From CAYRKQ01 sp964424985 (GTDB lineage Bacteria; Patescibacteriota; Saccharimonadia; Saccharimonadales; UBA7683): 29,653 nucleotides of DNA. The notes beneath the pieces were generated by a model. The model had not been told where the DNA came from. It did not search any database and was given only the letters and a program-made list of their open reading frames with translations. This document shows positions 10,084 through 16,560 of this stretch, one piece after another; positions within the stretch are counted from its first letter, which is position 1, and each line of letters starts with the position of its first letter. The stretch lies in NCBI GenBank assembly GCA_964424985.1, contig CAYRKQ010000010.1:1-29653 (forward strand), in the 5' to 3' direction. The position numbers and the translations under genes were made by a program.

Positions 10084-10104
10084 AATTCTACGACAAGAAA
10101 CACG

Positions 10105-10464
10105 CTACAGTCTCCTGTAGACATAGAAGTTAGCAATTAGCTCAAAACTGATGACGAGTATAAGGTCTATGAGTTGCAACTGCGCAATTGTCAGTAGTCC
10201 TACAAGATATACCCCACCACTAGCAATCAGTAAAGAACTGTAATAACGTGTCAGACGAGTGAGTCGGTAGCGACCGACCACACCATTACGAGCCACCAGA
10301 TGGGTTATGAACATTGTCAGCTGAAAAAAGAGGGCAAATAAAAGTACGAGAAACGAAATGACTACCAGGGGCCCGCCTTCAAACGGGTCAGTATATAAAA
10401 CAAGCCCCGCAATGAGGAGGAGCGTTACAGCACAAAAAAATATGTAGATAGGTCGCTTGAGCAT
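10105..10464 (-). CDS. small four-helix membrane protein, unknown function
   Basis: The 119-residue protein is almost entirely hydrophobic, with predicted helices at about 8-24, 31-56, 72-92 and 95-114. A positively charged loop (residues about 60-72, RNGVVGRYRLTRLTR) would face the cytoplasm. No family recognised. It lies upstream of the acidic protein/VirD4 pair on the same strand with a 41-bp gap that contains the promoter of that pair. Its own 5' region is unusually long and structured (see 10490-10612). ATG start without a strong Shine-Dalgarno sequence. Confidence 0.7.
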   Translation of the reverse strand: MLKRPIYIFFCAVTLLLIAGLVLYTDPFEGGPLVVISFLVLLFALFFQLTMFITHLVARNGVVGRYRLTRLTRYYSSLLIASGGVYLVGLLTIAQLQLIDLILVISFELIANFYVYRRL

Positions 10465-10489
10465 ATATTATCCATCTATCGAAGGTTAA

Positions 10490-10612
10490 ACCTAAAAACC
10501 AGAGCAGCAAATCTGCCAACTTAAATTACTTCTGTGGCACTTGCCGCTCCAGTATAACTGACCGCTCTCTCATAAAGAGAGCGTCGACACCCTTTTTATT
10601 TTTCACACCTCA
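10490..10612 (-). ncRNA. candidate structured leader or small RNA upstream of the four-helix membrane protein
   Basis: A minus-strand RNA starting near 10612 would fold into a hairpin CGCTCTCT/AGAGAGCG (10563-10583), then a domain closed by AGAGC/GCTCT. That domain contains hairpins CAGT-ACTG, GGCA-TGCC and GCAG-GCTGC, and ends at a TTTTT run near 10493. It could be a free small RNA of about 120 nt, or the 5' UTR of the membrane protein that starts at 10464. Family not recognised. The folding was judged by eye only. Confidence 0.4.
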
Positions 10613-10618
10613 CGAATT

Positions 10619-10646
10619 AGTCTAGCAGACAATCACTATATTGCAA
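10619..10646 (-). promoter_or_regulatory. promoter for the structured leader
   Basis: TTGCAA (10646-10641), a 16-bp spacer, then TGC-TAGACT (-10 at 10624-10619) on the minus strand; predicted start near 10612. Confidence 0.45.
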
Positions 10647-10701
10647 GTATTTTATATTGTATTTTTTACTATATTACCCTGTTACAGATGAGATAATACT
10701 G

Positions 10702-10730
10702 TTGTAATAATTATATTTAGTGTTCATTAT
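10702..10730 (+). promoter_or_regulatory. possible promoter facing the structured intergenic region
   Basis: TTGTAA (10702-10707), 17-bp spacer, CATTAT (10725-10730) on the plus strand. The surroundings are very AT-rich, so chance matches are easy; predicted start near 10737. Confidence 0.35.
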
Positions 10731-10736
10731 ATACGC

Positions 10737-11215
10737 TTTACCTACCAACGCACACCCATTTAAGCGGCATACCCACGGCTACACGCGTTCACAAACAATA
10801 TATGTAACAAGTAAAACCATTCGCGCATACATAGCGTAGCCTCTAACTTACTTAAGTAATTCAACAGCTATGCTCGTCTAACGTACTATGCGCGTATATA
10901 AATGATGCGCCATTGTTTATTGTTCGGTAATTTCTAGACGACGTTTTACTAGACAACGAGATATTTTCATCAAACCAACTAAACGTTAACGTCGAGTCAA
11001 GACGTACGACATACACAACAAGCAGTCACCAAGCGGCATGTTGCAAAATAATACAGTGAACACATTTTATAGTATCGAGATAATTGCGGTTTCAAAATTT
11101 CTTCAGTCAGCCCGGTGCTAGACCCGTGCCATTAACTCACGTGGCAAGGCAATCCTTATACTCACGGGCAGTAGATTGGTTCGTCCTAGGCACCGCGACT
11201 GCTTCATATTTTGCT
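10737..11215. other. long non-coding region with nested inverted repeats; candidate large structured RNA
   Basis: No credible reading frame exists here. Two strong nested foldings are visible. First: CGCGCATA (10822-10829) with TATGCGCG (10887-10894), directly continued by CATAGC (10830-10835) with GCTATG (10867-10872), enclosing the palindrome TTACTTAAGTAA (10848-10859). Second: CAGTC (11104-11108) with GACTG (11197-11201), GGTGCTAG (11114-11121) with CTAGGCACC (11186-11194, one bulge), CCCGTG (11123-11128) with CACGGG (11163-11168), and TGCCA with TGGCA inside. CGACGTT (10939-10945) pairs with AACGTCG (10988-10994). AAGCGGCAT occurs twice (10762, 11031). Either strand could be the RNA. A replication or segregation site is an alternative. 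Confidence 0.5.
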
Positions 11216-11274
11216 CGTGAACAATAAATATATTTCCTGTGGATAACTTAGTTTCATTTTCTCACATTTTGTTG

Positions 11275-11303
11275 TTGACATAAGAATTATAGAGGCCTAT
11301 TAT
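11275..11303 (+). promoter_or_regulatory. yifB promoter
   Basis: TTGACA (11275-11280), exactly 17 bp, then TATTAT (11298-11303): near-perfect consensus. Start predicted near 11310. A DnaA-box-like TGTGGATAA lies at 11238-11246, about 30 bp upstream of the -35 box. Confidence 0.8.
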
Positions 11304-11355
11304 GATAGTGGCACTTGAATAAAAAAAGTGCTCAAAACAAAAAGATAAACCCTTG

Positions 11356-11390
11356 AAACAACGGCTCCTCGCAGGCCGTTGTTTTCTTTT
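11356..11390 (+). terminator. attenuator-like intrinsic terminator in the yifB leader
   Basis: A perfect 10-bp stem AAACAACGGC (11356-11365) / GCCGTTGTTT (11375-11384) with a 9-nt loop is followed by TCTTTT. It lies between the promoter and the yifB ATG at 11416. A smaller hairpin GCACTT/AAGTGC lies just before it. Either it conditionally stops yifB transcription or it ends a separate small RNA of about 75 nt. Confidence 0.65.
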
Positions 11391-11415
11391 GTATATCTGT
11401 TATTATGAAGGAAAT

Positions 11416-12918
11416 ATGACATCTAAAATTTTCTCAGCAGCTTATGTAGGATTCGAAGGACAGCTGATTGAAGTTGAGTGTGATACTTCAAACGGCTTGC
11501 CAGCCGTCGTTATTGTGGGGCTTGCCAACAAAGCAATCGACGAAGCTAAAGAACGTATTCGCAGCAGTCTTAAAAATAGTAATCTCGCCATGCCACGTAA
11601 ACGAATCACGCTAAACCTTGCTCCCGCCGACGTCCCAAAAGATGGTTCGAGCTACGACCTGCCTATGGCCGTTGCCGTGTTAGCGGCAAGTGAGCAAATC
11701 CCCCATGCTGAACTTTCTGAAGCCTTATTTGTTGGTGAACTTTCGTTAGATGGTAAGCTACGACCAGTCCGCGGCGTTATTAGCCATGTTGAAGTGGCAA
11801 AAAAGAACGGTTTTAAGCGTATTTTTGTACCTGAAGCAAATGCCGCCCAGGCAACCTTGGTGGAGGGTGTTGAGGTTATGGCCCTCAAAACACTTACTGA
11901 TCTTGTGAAGCATCTTATGGGCACAAAAAAACTAATGCCCTCTTCTGCCTACTCACACGCTAAAACAAATCCAGCTTTTGAAATTGACTTTGCAGATATC
12001 TATGGTCAGCAGCATGCCAAACGAGCTCTGGAAATAGCGGCAGCCGGACATCACAACATCTTAATGAACGGTACACCCGGCGCTGGAAAGACCATGATGG
12101 CACGGGCCCTGCTTTCCATTATGTCTCCAGCCAATCCCACTGAAATTATTGCTATTACCAAACTCCATAGCCTAGCGGGCGAACTAACAAGTGAGGTATG
12201 CGTACATAGACCCTTTCGCTCCCCGCATCATACCTCTAGCAACATTGCTCTAATTGGGGGCGGTAAAAATCCGCGCCCAGGAGAAATTAGTCTTGCCCAC
12301 AAAGGGATTCTCTTCCTTGATGAACTGCCAGAATATGCTCGCTCATGTCTGGAAGCACTGCGTCAACCACTTGAAGACCGTCGCGTAACCATAGCCCGGG
12401 CTAACGAAACGGTTAGTTTCCCGGCTGATTTTATGCTGGTAGCCACCCAAAACCCCTGCCCCTGCGGCTACTATCAGGATCCCGACCACGAGTGCACCTG
12501 TACCCCACACCAGATAAACCAGTATTCGAAGAAGATTTCTGGCCCGCTTATTGATCGGATTGATTTAATTGTGAATGTACAAAAAGTAGCTCATAAGCAC
12601 CTCCTTGGAGATGCGCCAAATGGTTCGAGCAGCAAAGAGATTGCCACACGCGTGCTGAAGGCCAAAGAGCGACAAAAAGCTCGTTTCCAAAACCCTGACA
12701 AATCAAACGTGCACATGAGTAATACCGACATTAAGAAAATATCTGGCTTGCAACCAGATGCCAAAATGTTTCTGGAGCACGCCGCCGCCAAATTAGCACT
12801 TTCTGCAAGAAGTTACATTAAGGTAATTCGAGTGGCTCGCACCATTGCCGACCTCGACGATAGCGATGTCATTACCGTCGCCCACATCAGTGAAGCCCTC
12901 CAGTATCGTCAGCGCTAA
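11416..12918 (+). CDS. yifB: YifB-family Mg-chelatase-like AAA+ ATPase (ComM-like)
   Basis: The protein has 500 residues from the ATG at 11416, chosen because GAAGGA precedes it and the MTSKIFSAAYVGFEG start matches the family; an in-frame ATG at 11372-region upstream sequence is inside the leader hairpin. Domains in order: ChlI-like/Lon-protease-fold domain (about 1-165), AAA+ module with Walker A NGTPGAGKT (218-226) and FLDELPEY Walker B, then a Cys-rich loop CPCGYYQ...CTC, and the C-terminal Mg-chelatase domain. ComM of this family is a hexameric helicase promoting branch migration during natural transformation; that role here is inference. It is transcribed alone, ahead of the infC operon. 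Confidence 0.95.
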   Translation: MTSKIFSAAYVGFEGQLIEVECDTSNGLPAVVIVGLANKAIDEAKERIRSSLKNSNLAMPRKRITLNLAPADVPKDGSSYDLPMAVAVLAASEQIPHAELSEALFVGELSLDGKLRPVRGVISHVEVAKKNGFKRIFVPEANAAQATLVEGVEVMALKTLTDLVKHLMGTKKLMPSSAYSHAKTNPAFEIDFADIYGQQHAKRALEIAAAGHHNILMNGTPGAGKTMMARALLSIMSPANPTEIIAITKLHSLAGELTSEVCVHRPFRSPHHTSSNIALIGGGKNPRPGEISLAHKGILFLDELPEYARSCLEALRQPLEDRRVTIARANETVSFPADFMLVATQNPCPCGYYQDPDHECTCTPHQINQYSKKISGPLIDRIDLIVNVQKVAHKHLLGDAPNGSSSKEIATRVLKAKERQKARFQNPDKSNVHMSNTDIKKISGLQPDAKMFLEHAAAKLALSARSYIKVIRVARTIADLDDSDVITVAHISEALQYRQR

Positions 12919-12929
12919 GCGAAAAGCAA

Positions 12930-12958
12930 TTGACCCAGAGGTTATCATCTGTTAAAAT
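12930..12958 (+). promoter_or_regulatory. infC-rpmI-rplT promoter
   Basis: TTGACC (12930-12935), 17-bp spacer, TAAAAT (12953-12958). Start predicted near 12965, leaving only about 33 nt before infC, too short for an elaborate L20-binding leader. Confidence 0.7.
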
Positions 12959-12997
12959 GAAATAAGATAAGTACTAATAACTAACGGAGCCTTCGCA

Positions 12998-13528
12998 ATA
13001 GCTGCAAAACAAGAGTACGTTCGCATGAATCACGCAATTCGCGCTCAAGAATTGCGAGTTCTTGATGACGCCGGCAACCAACTGGGCGTACTTTCTAAAA
13101 GCGAAGCCCTGGCCAAGGCTCAGGAACTTGGCCTCGACTTAGTAGAGGTCTCCCCTAACGCCAACCCCCCGGTGGCTAAAATTGTTGACTGGGGTAAGTA
13201 TAACTACCAAAAGACCAAACAGCTTCAGCAGCAAAAGAAGCAGCAAAAGAGTGTTGACATAAAACAGATACGACTGGGGATGCGCATTGGCGACCACGAT
13301 CTTGATATCAAGCTAAACCGTACTCGAAAATTCTTAGAGGCTGGTCATAAGGTAAAAGTTATGTTACTCTATAGAGGTAGAGAAAACGCCCATAAGGAAC
13401 TCGGGTTTGTTTTGTTTGATCGCATTACAGAAGCGCTCTCAGATGTAGCTGTTATAGATCAACCAGCCCAACTTAGCGGGCGTAATTTAACCATTACGTA
13501 TAGGAGAAGTACCAATGCCAAAGCTTAA
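12998..13528 (+). CDS. infC: translation initiation factor IF-3, probable AUA start
   Basis: IF-3 binds the 30S subunit, keeps it free of 50S and proofreads the start codon. The first in-frame ATG (13025) has no ribosome binding site, and starting there would cut the conserved N-terminal stretch ahead of MNHAIRAQELRVLDD, equivalent to RINEEIRAPEVR of the family. Nine codons upstream, ATA (12998-13000) sits 8 nt after GGAG (12986-12989). Starting there gives a 176-residue protein, AAKQEYVRMNHAIRAQ after the initiator. Rare start codons (AUU in E. coli) are the known basis of IF-3 autoregulation. The N-domain, Lys-rich linker (about 75-90) and C-domain are complete. The 3' end overlaps rpmI by 14 nt. 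Confidence 0.93.
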   Translation: MAAKQEYVRMNHAIRAQELRVLDDAGNQLGVLSKSEALAKAQELGLDLVEVSPNANPPVAKIVDWGKYNYQKTKQLQQQKKQQKSVDIKQIRLGMRIGDHDLDIKLNRTRKFLEAGHKVKVMLLYRGRENAHKELGFVLFDRITEALSDVAVIDQPAQLSGRNLTITYRRSTNAKA

Positions 13529-13709
13529 AACCCATAAAGGAACTGCCAAGCGAGTCAAAAAGACTGCTTCTGGTAAGCTTTTACGTGAGCGCGCTTATGG
13601 TAATCACCTTTTGAAAAAGAAGACCCCTGGCCGCAAACGTGTCATCAGTAAATCTCAGAGCGTTCATGCTGCTGATACCCGAAATATTAAACGAGCACTG
13701 GGTAAATAG
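13515..13709 (+). CDS. rpmI: ribosomal protein bL35
   Basis: The 64-residue basic protein begins MPKLKTHKGTAKRVKKTASGK, the bL35 signature, and has the conserved KKKTPGRKRVISK segment. It belongs to the large ribosomal subunit. AGGAG lies about 8 nt before the ATG, inside the end of infC, so translation is coupled in the classical infC-rpmI-rplT order. Confidence 0.97.
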   Translation: MPKLKTHKGTAKRVKKTASGKLLRERAYGNHLLKKKTPGRKRVISKSQSVHAADTRNIKRALGK

Positions 13710-13729
13710 AAAGTTTATAAGGAGAAGAT

Positions 13730-14074
13730 ATGCGAGTTAAACGAGGTGTAGCCGCCCACAAAAAGCACAAAAAGATATTGAAACAAGCCAAAGGCATGAC
13801 TCATGCTCGTCGCAGTTCATACAAACTGGCGAAACAAGGAGTTATTAGATCACTCCAATACGCTTATCGCGATCGACGTAACAAAAAACGTGATCTTCGT
13901 AGCCTATGGGTTACTCGCATTAACGCTGCCGTTCGCGAACATGGCATGAACTACAGTACGTTTATTGCCGGGCTAAAGAAAAACAAGATTGAACTCGACC
14001 GAAAAACACTGGCAGAACTTGCAGTTAATGAACCTCAAGCAATTACTGAGCTGACTAAACTAGCTGCAAAATAA
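13730..14074 (+). CDS. rplT: ribosomal protein bL20
   Basis: The 114-residue protein has the bL20 pattern: MRVKRGVAAHKKHKKILKQAKG at the start, AYRDRRNKKRDLRSLWVTRINAA in the middle and a globular C-terminal domain (INAAVREHG...KTLAELAV). bL20 is an early 23S assembly protein and in E. coli also represses its own operon; no such leader structure was seen here. AAGGAG precedes the ATG. A strong terminator follows. Confidence 0.98.
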   Translation: MRVKRGVAAHKKHKKILKQAKGMTHARRSSYKLAKQGVIRSLQYAYRDRRNKKRDLRSLWVTRINAAVREHGMNYSTFIAGLKKNKIELDRKTLAELAVNEPQAITELTKLAAK

Positions 14075-14090
14075 GTATCTACCAGTCTTA

Positions 14091-14128
14091 CACTAAAAAA
14101 CCATCTCTTTACAGATGGTTTTTTAGTG
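14091..14128. terminator. bidirectional terminator between rplT and rnpB
   Basis: Perfect 16-bp stem CACTAAAAAACCATCT (14091-14106) / AGATGGTTTTTTAGTG (14113-14128) with a 6-nt loop. It has runs of A and T in both arms and so can stop the plus-strand infC operon and the minus-strand RNase P RNA, whose last helix abuts it. Confidence 0.85.
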
Positions 14129-14631
14129 CTAGATCACCGATAAGCCGGGTTCTGTCGTGAGTGATCATCTATCTAGTGAGCCCATTGCTGGACACATCAA
14201 GCGGTTCTTGTGATCTGATTGCGGCGGACTACCGTAAAGCAACCATATCTCCTTGCAGCAGACAGGGTTTACCTCTCACCTATGTCACCATAGGCGACTG
14301 TGAGCTCTTACCTCACTCGTTTCACCCTTACCCACCAGCGCTTCACGCTGGAAAATAACAAGCACTAAGCACCAAATTCTAAATAAATCCAAAACTATAA
14401 TGACCAAATACAAAAACCGTTTCGGACATTGATACATGAGTATTGGAATTTATTTGTAATTTGTAGATTGTTAATTGTCTATTCCAGTGCGTAGCGCTGG
14501 CGGGCGGTATCGTTTCTGTGGCACTTTCCCTAGGGTCACCCCCGGTTGCCATTAGCAACTGTCTTGTCCTATGCTGCCCGGACTTTCCTCCCTTCCGCCA
14601 AGGCGGAACGGCGACCACCTAGTGATCTAGC
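14128..14631 (-). ncRNA. rnpB: RNase P RNA with an enlarged P12 arm
   Basis: On the minus strand the RNA is closed by helix P1, GCTAGATCAC (14631-14622) with GGTGATCTAGC (14138-14128). Conserved blocks follow in order: GGAGGAAAGTCCGGGC, ACAGAAA, GGGTAAGGGTGAAA, GAGGTAAACCC, CCGCTTGATG, and the terminal ACAGAACCCGGCTTAT. This is the catalytic RNA that cuts the 5' leaders of tRNAs. At about 504 nt it is longer than the usual 350-400 nt because the P12 arm carries an AT-rich hairpin extension (14354-14484). Upstream boundary and promoter were not pinned down. Confidence 0.95.
14354..14484. repeat. AT-rich imperfect hairpin inserted in rnpB helix P12
   Basis: The left half (about 14361-14414) and right half (about 14424-14478) are imperfect inverted copies sharing blocks such as AAATAAAT and CAAATT. 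They are joined by a short CCGTTTCGG-type apex. Composition is far more AT-rich than the rest of rnpB. It sits on the CCAGCGCT/AGCGCTGG helix of P12, a position tolerant to length change. Similar simple AT-rich hairpins separate tRNA-Gly and tRNA-Thr (29340-29440). Confidence 0.6.
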
Positions 14632-14649
14632 AAAGCATATTATATCAGA

Positions 14650-15501
14650 CTACAAACCATTACGGTTATCGAGGATCTCATTCACCTTAGCGTCAGCTGC
14701 CGTATTGTGCTCTCGATAGACATGTGAGAATCGTACAGCTTTGAAACTCTTCATAAGCTCTCTAATCTGCTGATGAATTGGCCATAAGTCACGATTTTTT
14801 ATTTTATACACACCAGTCATTTGGTTCACGACCAACATGCTATCCATAAAGAAGTCAATTGTACTACTGTTATTTGTGTATTTCTTGGCAGCCTCAAGCG
14901 CCAAGACAACTGCAGTGTATTCAGCCTGATTATTAGTGGTAACCCCGAGATACTTGCCTCCTGATTCTAATTCTTTCCCATCTTTATAAATCACAAATCC
15001 TGAAGCAGACGGTCCAGGGTTGCCCCGCGATCCACCATCAGAATAGATCGTAAGTGTTGTTTTTTCATCATCAACTTCTTCAGTATCTACCACTTCTCCT
15101 AAGTATTTCTCTAACACCGCCTTAGTATTGCCGGCAAACTTCTCGTGCGCCAAATCGGCTCGTGTCACCCACTTATACTCATCGTGATTACCAGAAAGTT
15201 TTAAGCTGGTCTTCGGGTCATACTTAACTTCAAATACAACGCGAAGATAGGGTCCCTTTGCATCATTTTGTGACATACTCGTAAAATACAGGGGTAGTTC
15301 TGCCGTAATACCAAGTTCTTGCTGGAGCTTTCTTCCAAGTGCGTGCTCTAACGACTCCCCCGGCTGCAACCGCCCCCCAGGAAGCTCAAGATATCCTGGC
15401 AAATAGTGGTCGCTAGGTGAACGACGAATTACCAAAACAGCTTGATCCAGGTTATGAATCAGCCCATTTACAAAAATTGTTTGTTTTTCGATCTTACTCA
15501 T
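14650..15501 (-). CDS. fusion of a degenerate Nudix domain with ribonuclease HI
   Basis: The protein has 283 residues. Residues 1-135 are a Nudix fold: the box starts at Gly43 and keeps Glu49, Arg57, Glu62 and Gly64, but Lys58 and Gln61 replace two of the usual acidic positions in the RExxEE core, so metal-dependent hydrolysis may be weakened. Residues 147-283 are RNase HI with all catalytic acids in place: Asp155 (SDGGSRGNPG), Glu194 (NNQAEYTA), Asp220 (MDSMLVVNQ) and Asp270 (NTAADAKVNE). It likely removes RNA from RNA-DNA hybrids; the Nudix half may sense or clean nucleotides. Its start overlaps the end of the upstream membrane-protein gene by 8 nt. rnpB follows downstream on the same strand. 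Confidence 0.92.
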   Translation of the reverse strand: MSKIEKQTIFVNGLIHNLDQAVLVIRRSPSDHYLPGYLELPGGRLQPGESLEHALGRKLQQELGITAELPLYFTSMSQNDAKGPYLRVVFEVKYDPKTSLKLSGNHDEYKWVTRADLAHEKFAGNTKAVLEKYLGEVVDTEEVDDEKTTLTIYSDGGSRGNPGPSASGFVIYKDGKELESGGKYLGVTTNNQAEYTAVVLALEAAKKYTNNSSTIDFFMDSMLVVNQMTGVYKIKNRDLWPIHQQIRELMKSFKAVRFSHVYREHNTAADAKVNEILDNRNGL

Positions 15502-15961
15502 ACGAATTTAATTCTCTAGTGTTTGATGCAGGTACCTCTACCTCCCACGGTGGCAGATTCTTCAGAATTATTACCCCCGGAAGACATACATAAAGTGCAG
15601 AAAAGATTATAAAAACTATCGCTAGAAATTTTGTTGTTGATGTGTGCGGTGCCTTTTTTAGATAAATTATAGCTATAATCACATTTATAATAGCTATCAT
15701 CACACCTATCAAAAGTACCGGGAATAAGAGTAGTGCTATAAATTCCGTTCCAGATACTCCTGAATTAGCCTGCCAGGAAAGCCATAACATCCCGCTTAGT
15801 GGCAGAGCTATTGTAAGCATGCTCAAAATAGAAAGTATACTAAAGACAATCTTCCATCGAGAGTTATCTTCGGATGGCTCAAGAGGAGCCGACTCATGAT
15901 GCTCATTCACAGCCGGATTCACATGTATTGATGAAGGTGTTTGATTTTCAGTACTATCCAC
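15494..15961 (-). CDS. small membrane protein, unknown function
   Basis: The 155-residue protein has a polar, His/Glu/Pro-rich N-terminus (1-35) and three predicted transmembrane helices (about 37-62, 74-100, 110-132), then a short extracytoplasmic tail. The layout resembles DUF4190-like small membrane proteins, but I do not claim the family. The only plausible start is GTG at 15961, with no Shine-Dalgarno; TATTAT lies 8 nt upstream, so the message may be leaderless. Translationally coupled to the Nudix-RNase H gene. Confidence 0.65.
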   Translation of the reverse strand: MDSTENQTPSSIHVNPAVNEHHESAPLEPSEDNSRWKIVFSILSILSMLTIALPLSGMLWLSWQANSGVSGTEFIALLLFPVLLIGVMIAIINVIIAIIYLKKAPHTSTTKFLAIVFIIFSALYVCLPGVIILKNLPPWEVEVPASNTRELNSYE

Positions 15962-15999
15962 TAATATTCATAATACTATAGGTAAAAGAAATTAAGAAA

Positions 16000-16075
16000 T
16001 GGTCAGGGTGAGAGGACTTGAACCTCCGATCTCACGACCCCCAGCCGTGCGCTTTACCAACTAAGCTACACCCTG
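16000..16075 (-). tRNA. tRNA-Pro (anticodon GGG)
   Basis: Minus strand: acceptor CAGGGTG/CACCCTG with discriminator A and encoded CCA, D-arm AGCTTAGTTGGTAAAGC, anticodon stem CACGG/TCGTG around loop CTGGGGG (anticodon GGG), and T-arm GGTTCAAGTCC. 76 nt including CCA. Confidence 0.96.
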
Positions 16076-16079
16076 TTAT

Positions 16080-16205
16080 CCAGGATAGAAGGTTGATTTA
16101 ACCTGGAAAAACCAGGTGGGTGCTCTCACGCGGTGCCCACGAGCTCCGCAAATATTAAGCTCCCGTTTGAAATATATTCAGGAAATCAACCCTCATCTCC
16201 TGGAC
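16080..16205 (-). ncRNA. candidate multibranched structured RNA, just upstream of tRNA-Pro
   Basis: On the minus strand, TCCAGGA at the predicted transcript start pairs with TCCTGGA near 16080. A 9-bp helix GGTTGATTT/AAATCAACC follows. It encloses a junction with hairpins GAGCT/AGCTC, GTGGG/CCCAC and CCTGG-TTTTT-CCAGG, and probably CCTG/CGGG. The extended -10 promoter at 16212-16220 points straight at it, and tRNA-Pro begins 5 nt after it, so one primary transcript may hold both. It does not show the SRP RNA (GGAAG loop), tmRNA or RNase P signatures. The rpmB promoter lies outside it on the other strand. Family unassigned. Confidence 0.55.
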
Positions 16206-16211
16206 TCTTTT

Positions 16212-16220
16212 ATTATAACA
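16212..16220 (-). promoter_or_regulatory. extended -10 promoter for the structured RNA/tRNA-Pro unit
   Basis: TGT-TATAAT on the minus strand (16220-16212). Initiation about 7 nt later falls at 16205, one base before the closing helix TCCAGGA. The -35 region is weak. Confidence 0.55.
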
Positions 16221-16243
16221 ATGGCTCGCACAAATAATTACCC

Positions 16244-16272
16244 TTGACCTGAGAGATAAAAAACAGTAGTAT
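16244..16272 (+). promoter_or_regulatory. rpmB promoter
   Basis: TTGACC (16244-16249), 17-bp spacer, TAGTAT (16267-16272); start near 16279, about 30 nt before the ATG. It is back to back with the minus-strand promoter at 16212-16220. Confidence 0.7.
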
Positions 16273-16309
16273 AGATCATTGAATCATTAGTAATTTTTAG
16301 AAAGATTTT

Positions 16310-16501
16310 ATGGCACAAAAATGCGAACTTACCGGTAAAGGAAAGCAATTTGGCAACAATGTCAGCTTTTCAATGCGCCATACCAAAAAAGTCTGGAAAC
16401 CAAACCTGCAAAAAAAGACATTTGTGATGGACGGTAAAAAGGTAACTATGAAAATTAGCACCCAAGCCATTCGTACACTCAAGAAAAAAGGTGTTCTCTA
16501 A
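16310..16501 (+). CDS. rpmB: ribosomal protein bL28
   Basis: The 63-residue protein matches bL28: MAQKCELTGKGKQFGNNVSFS at the start, then a KKVWKPNLQKKTF block and the C-terminal STQAIRTLKKKG. It is a large-subunit ribosomal protein. Only one Cys (CELTG) is present and no zinc-binding set. It is a single-gene unit with its own promoter and terminator. The ribosome binding site (AGAAAGA) is weak. Confidence 0.93.
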   Translation: MAQKCELTGKGKQFGNNVSFSMRHTKKVWKPNLQKKTFVMDGKKVTMKISTQAIRTLKKKGVL

Positions 16502-16533
16502 GATCAGGGCTTAGATTTCAGATTCTTGATTTT

Positions 16534-16560
16534 AAAATACTGGCGAAAGTCAGTATTTTT
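16534..16560 (+). terminator. rpmB terminator
   Basis: AAAATACTG (16534-16542) / CAGTATTTT (16551-16559), 8-nt loop, followed by T-rich sequence. Confidence 0.8.

Noticed and set aside
6799..10084. Conjugative or integrative element
   Set aside because: Only a VirD4-like ATPase is present; there is no relaxase, integrase, VirB4 or att repeat.
10737..11215. tmRNA
   Set aside because: Neither strand shows the tRNA-like ends, the T-arm GGTTCGA or a tag reading frame ending in Ala-Ala.
16080..16205. SRP (4.5S) RNA
   Set aside because: The conserved GGAAG tetraloop/AGCAG helix is absent and the fold is multibranched rather than a rod.
16310..16501. 16080-16205 structure as an rpmB leader
   Set aside because: The rpmB promoter (16244-16272) lies downstream of the structure, so it is outside that transcript.
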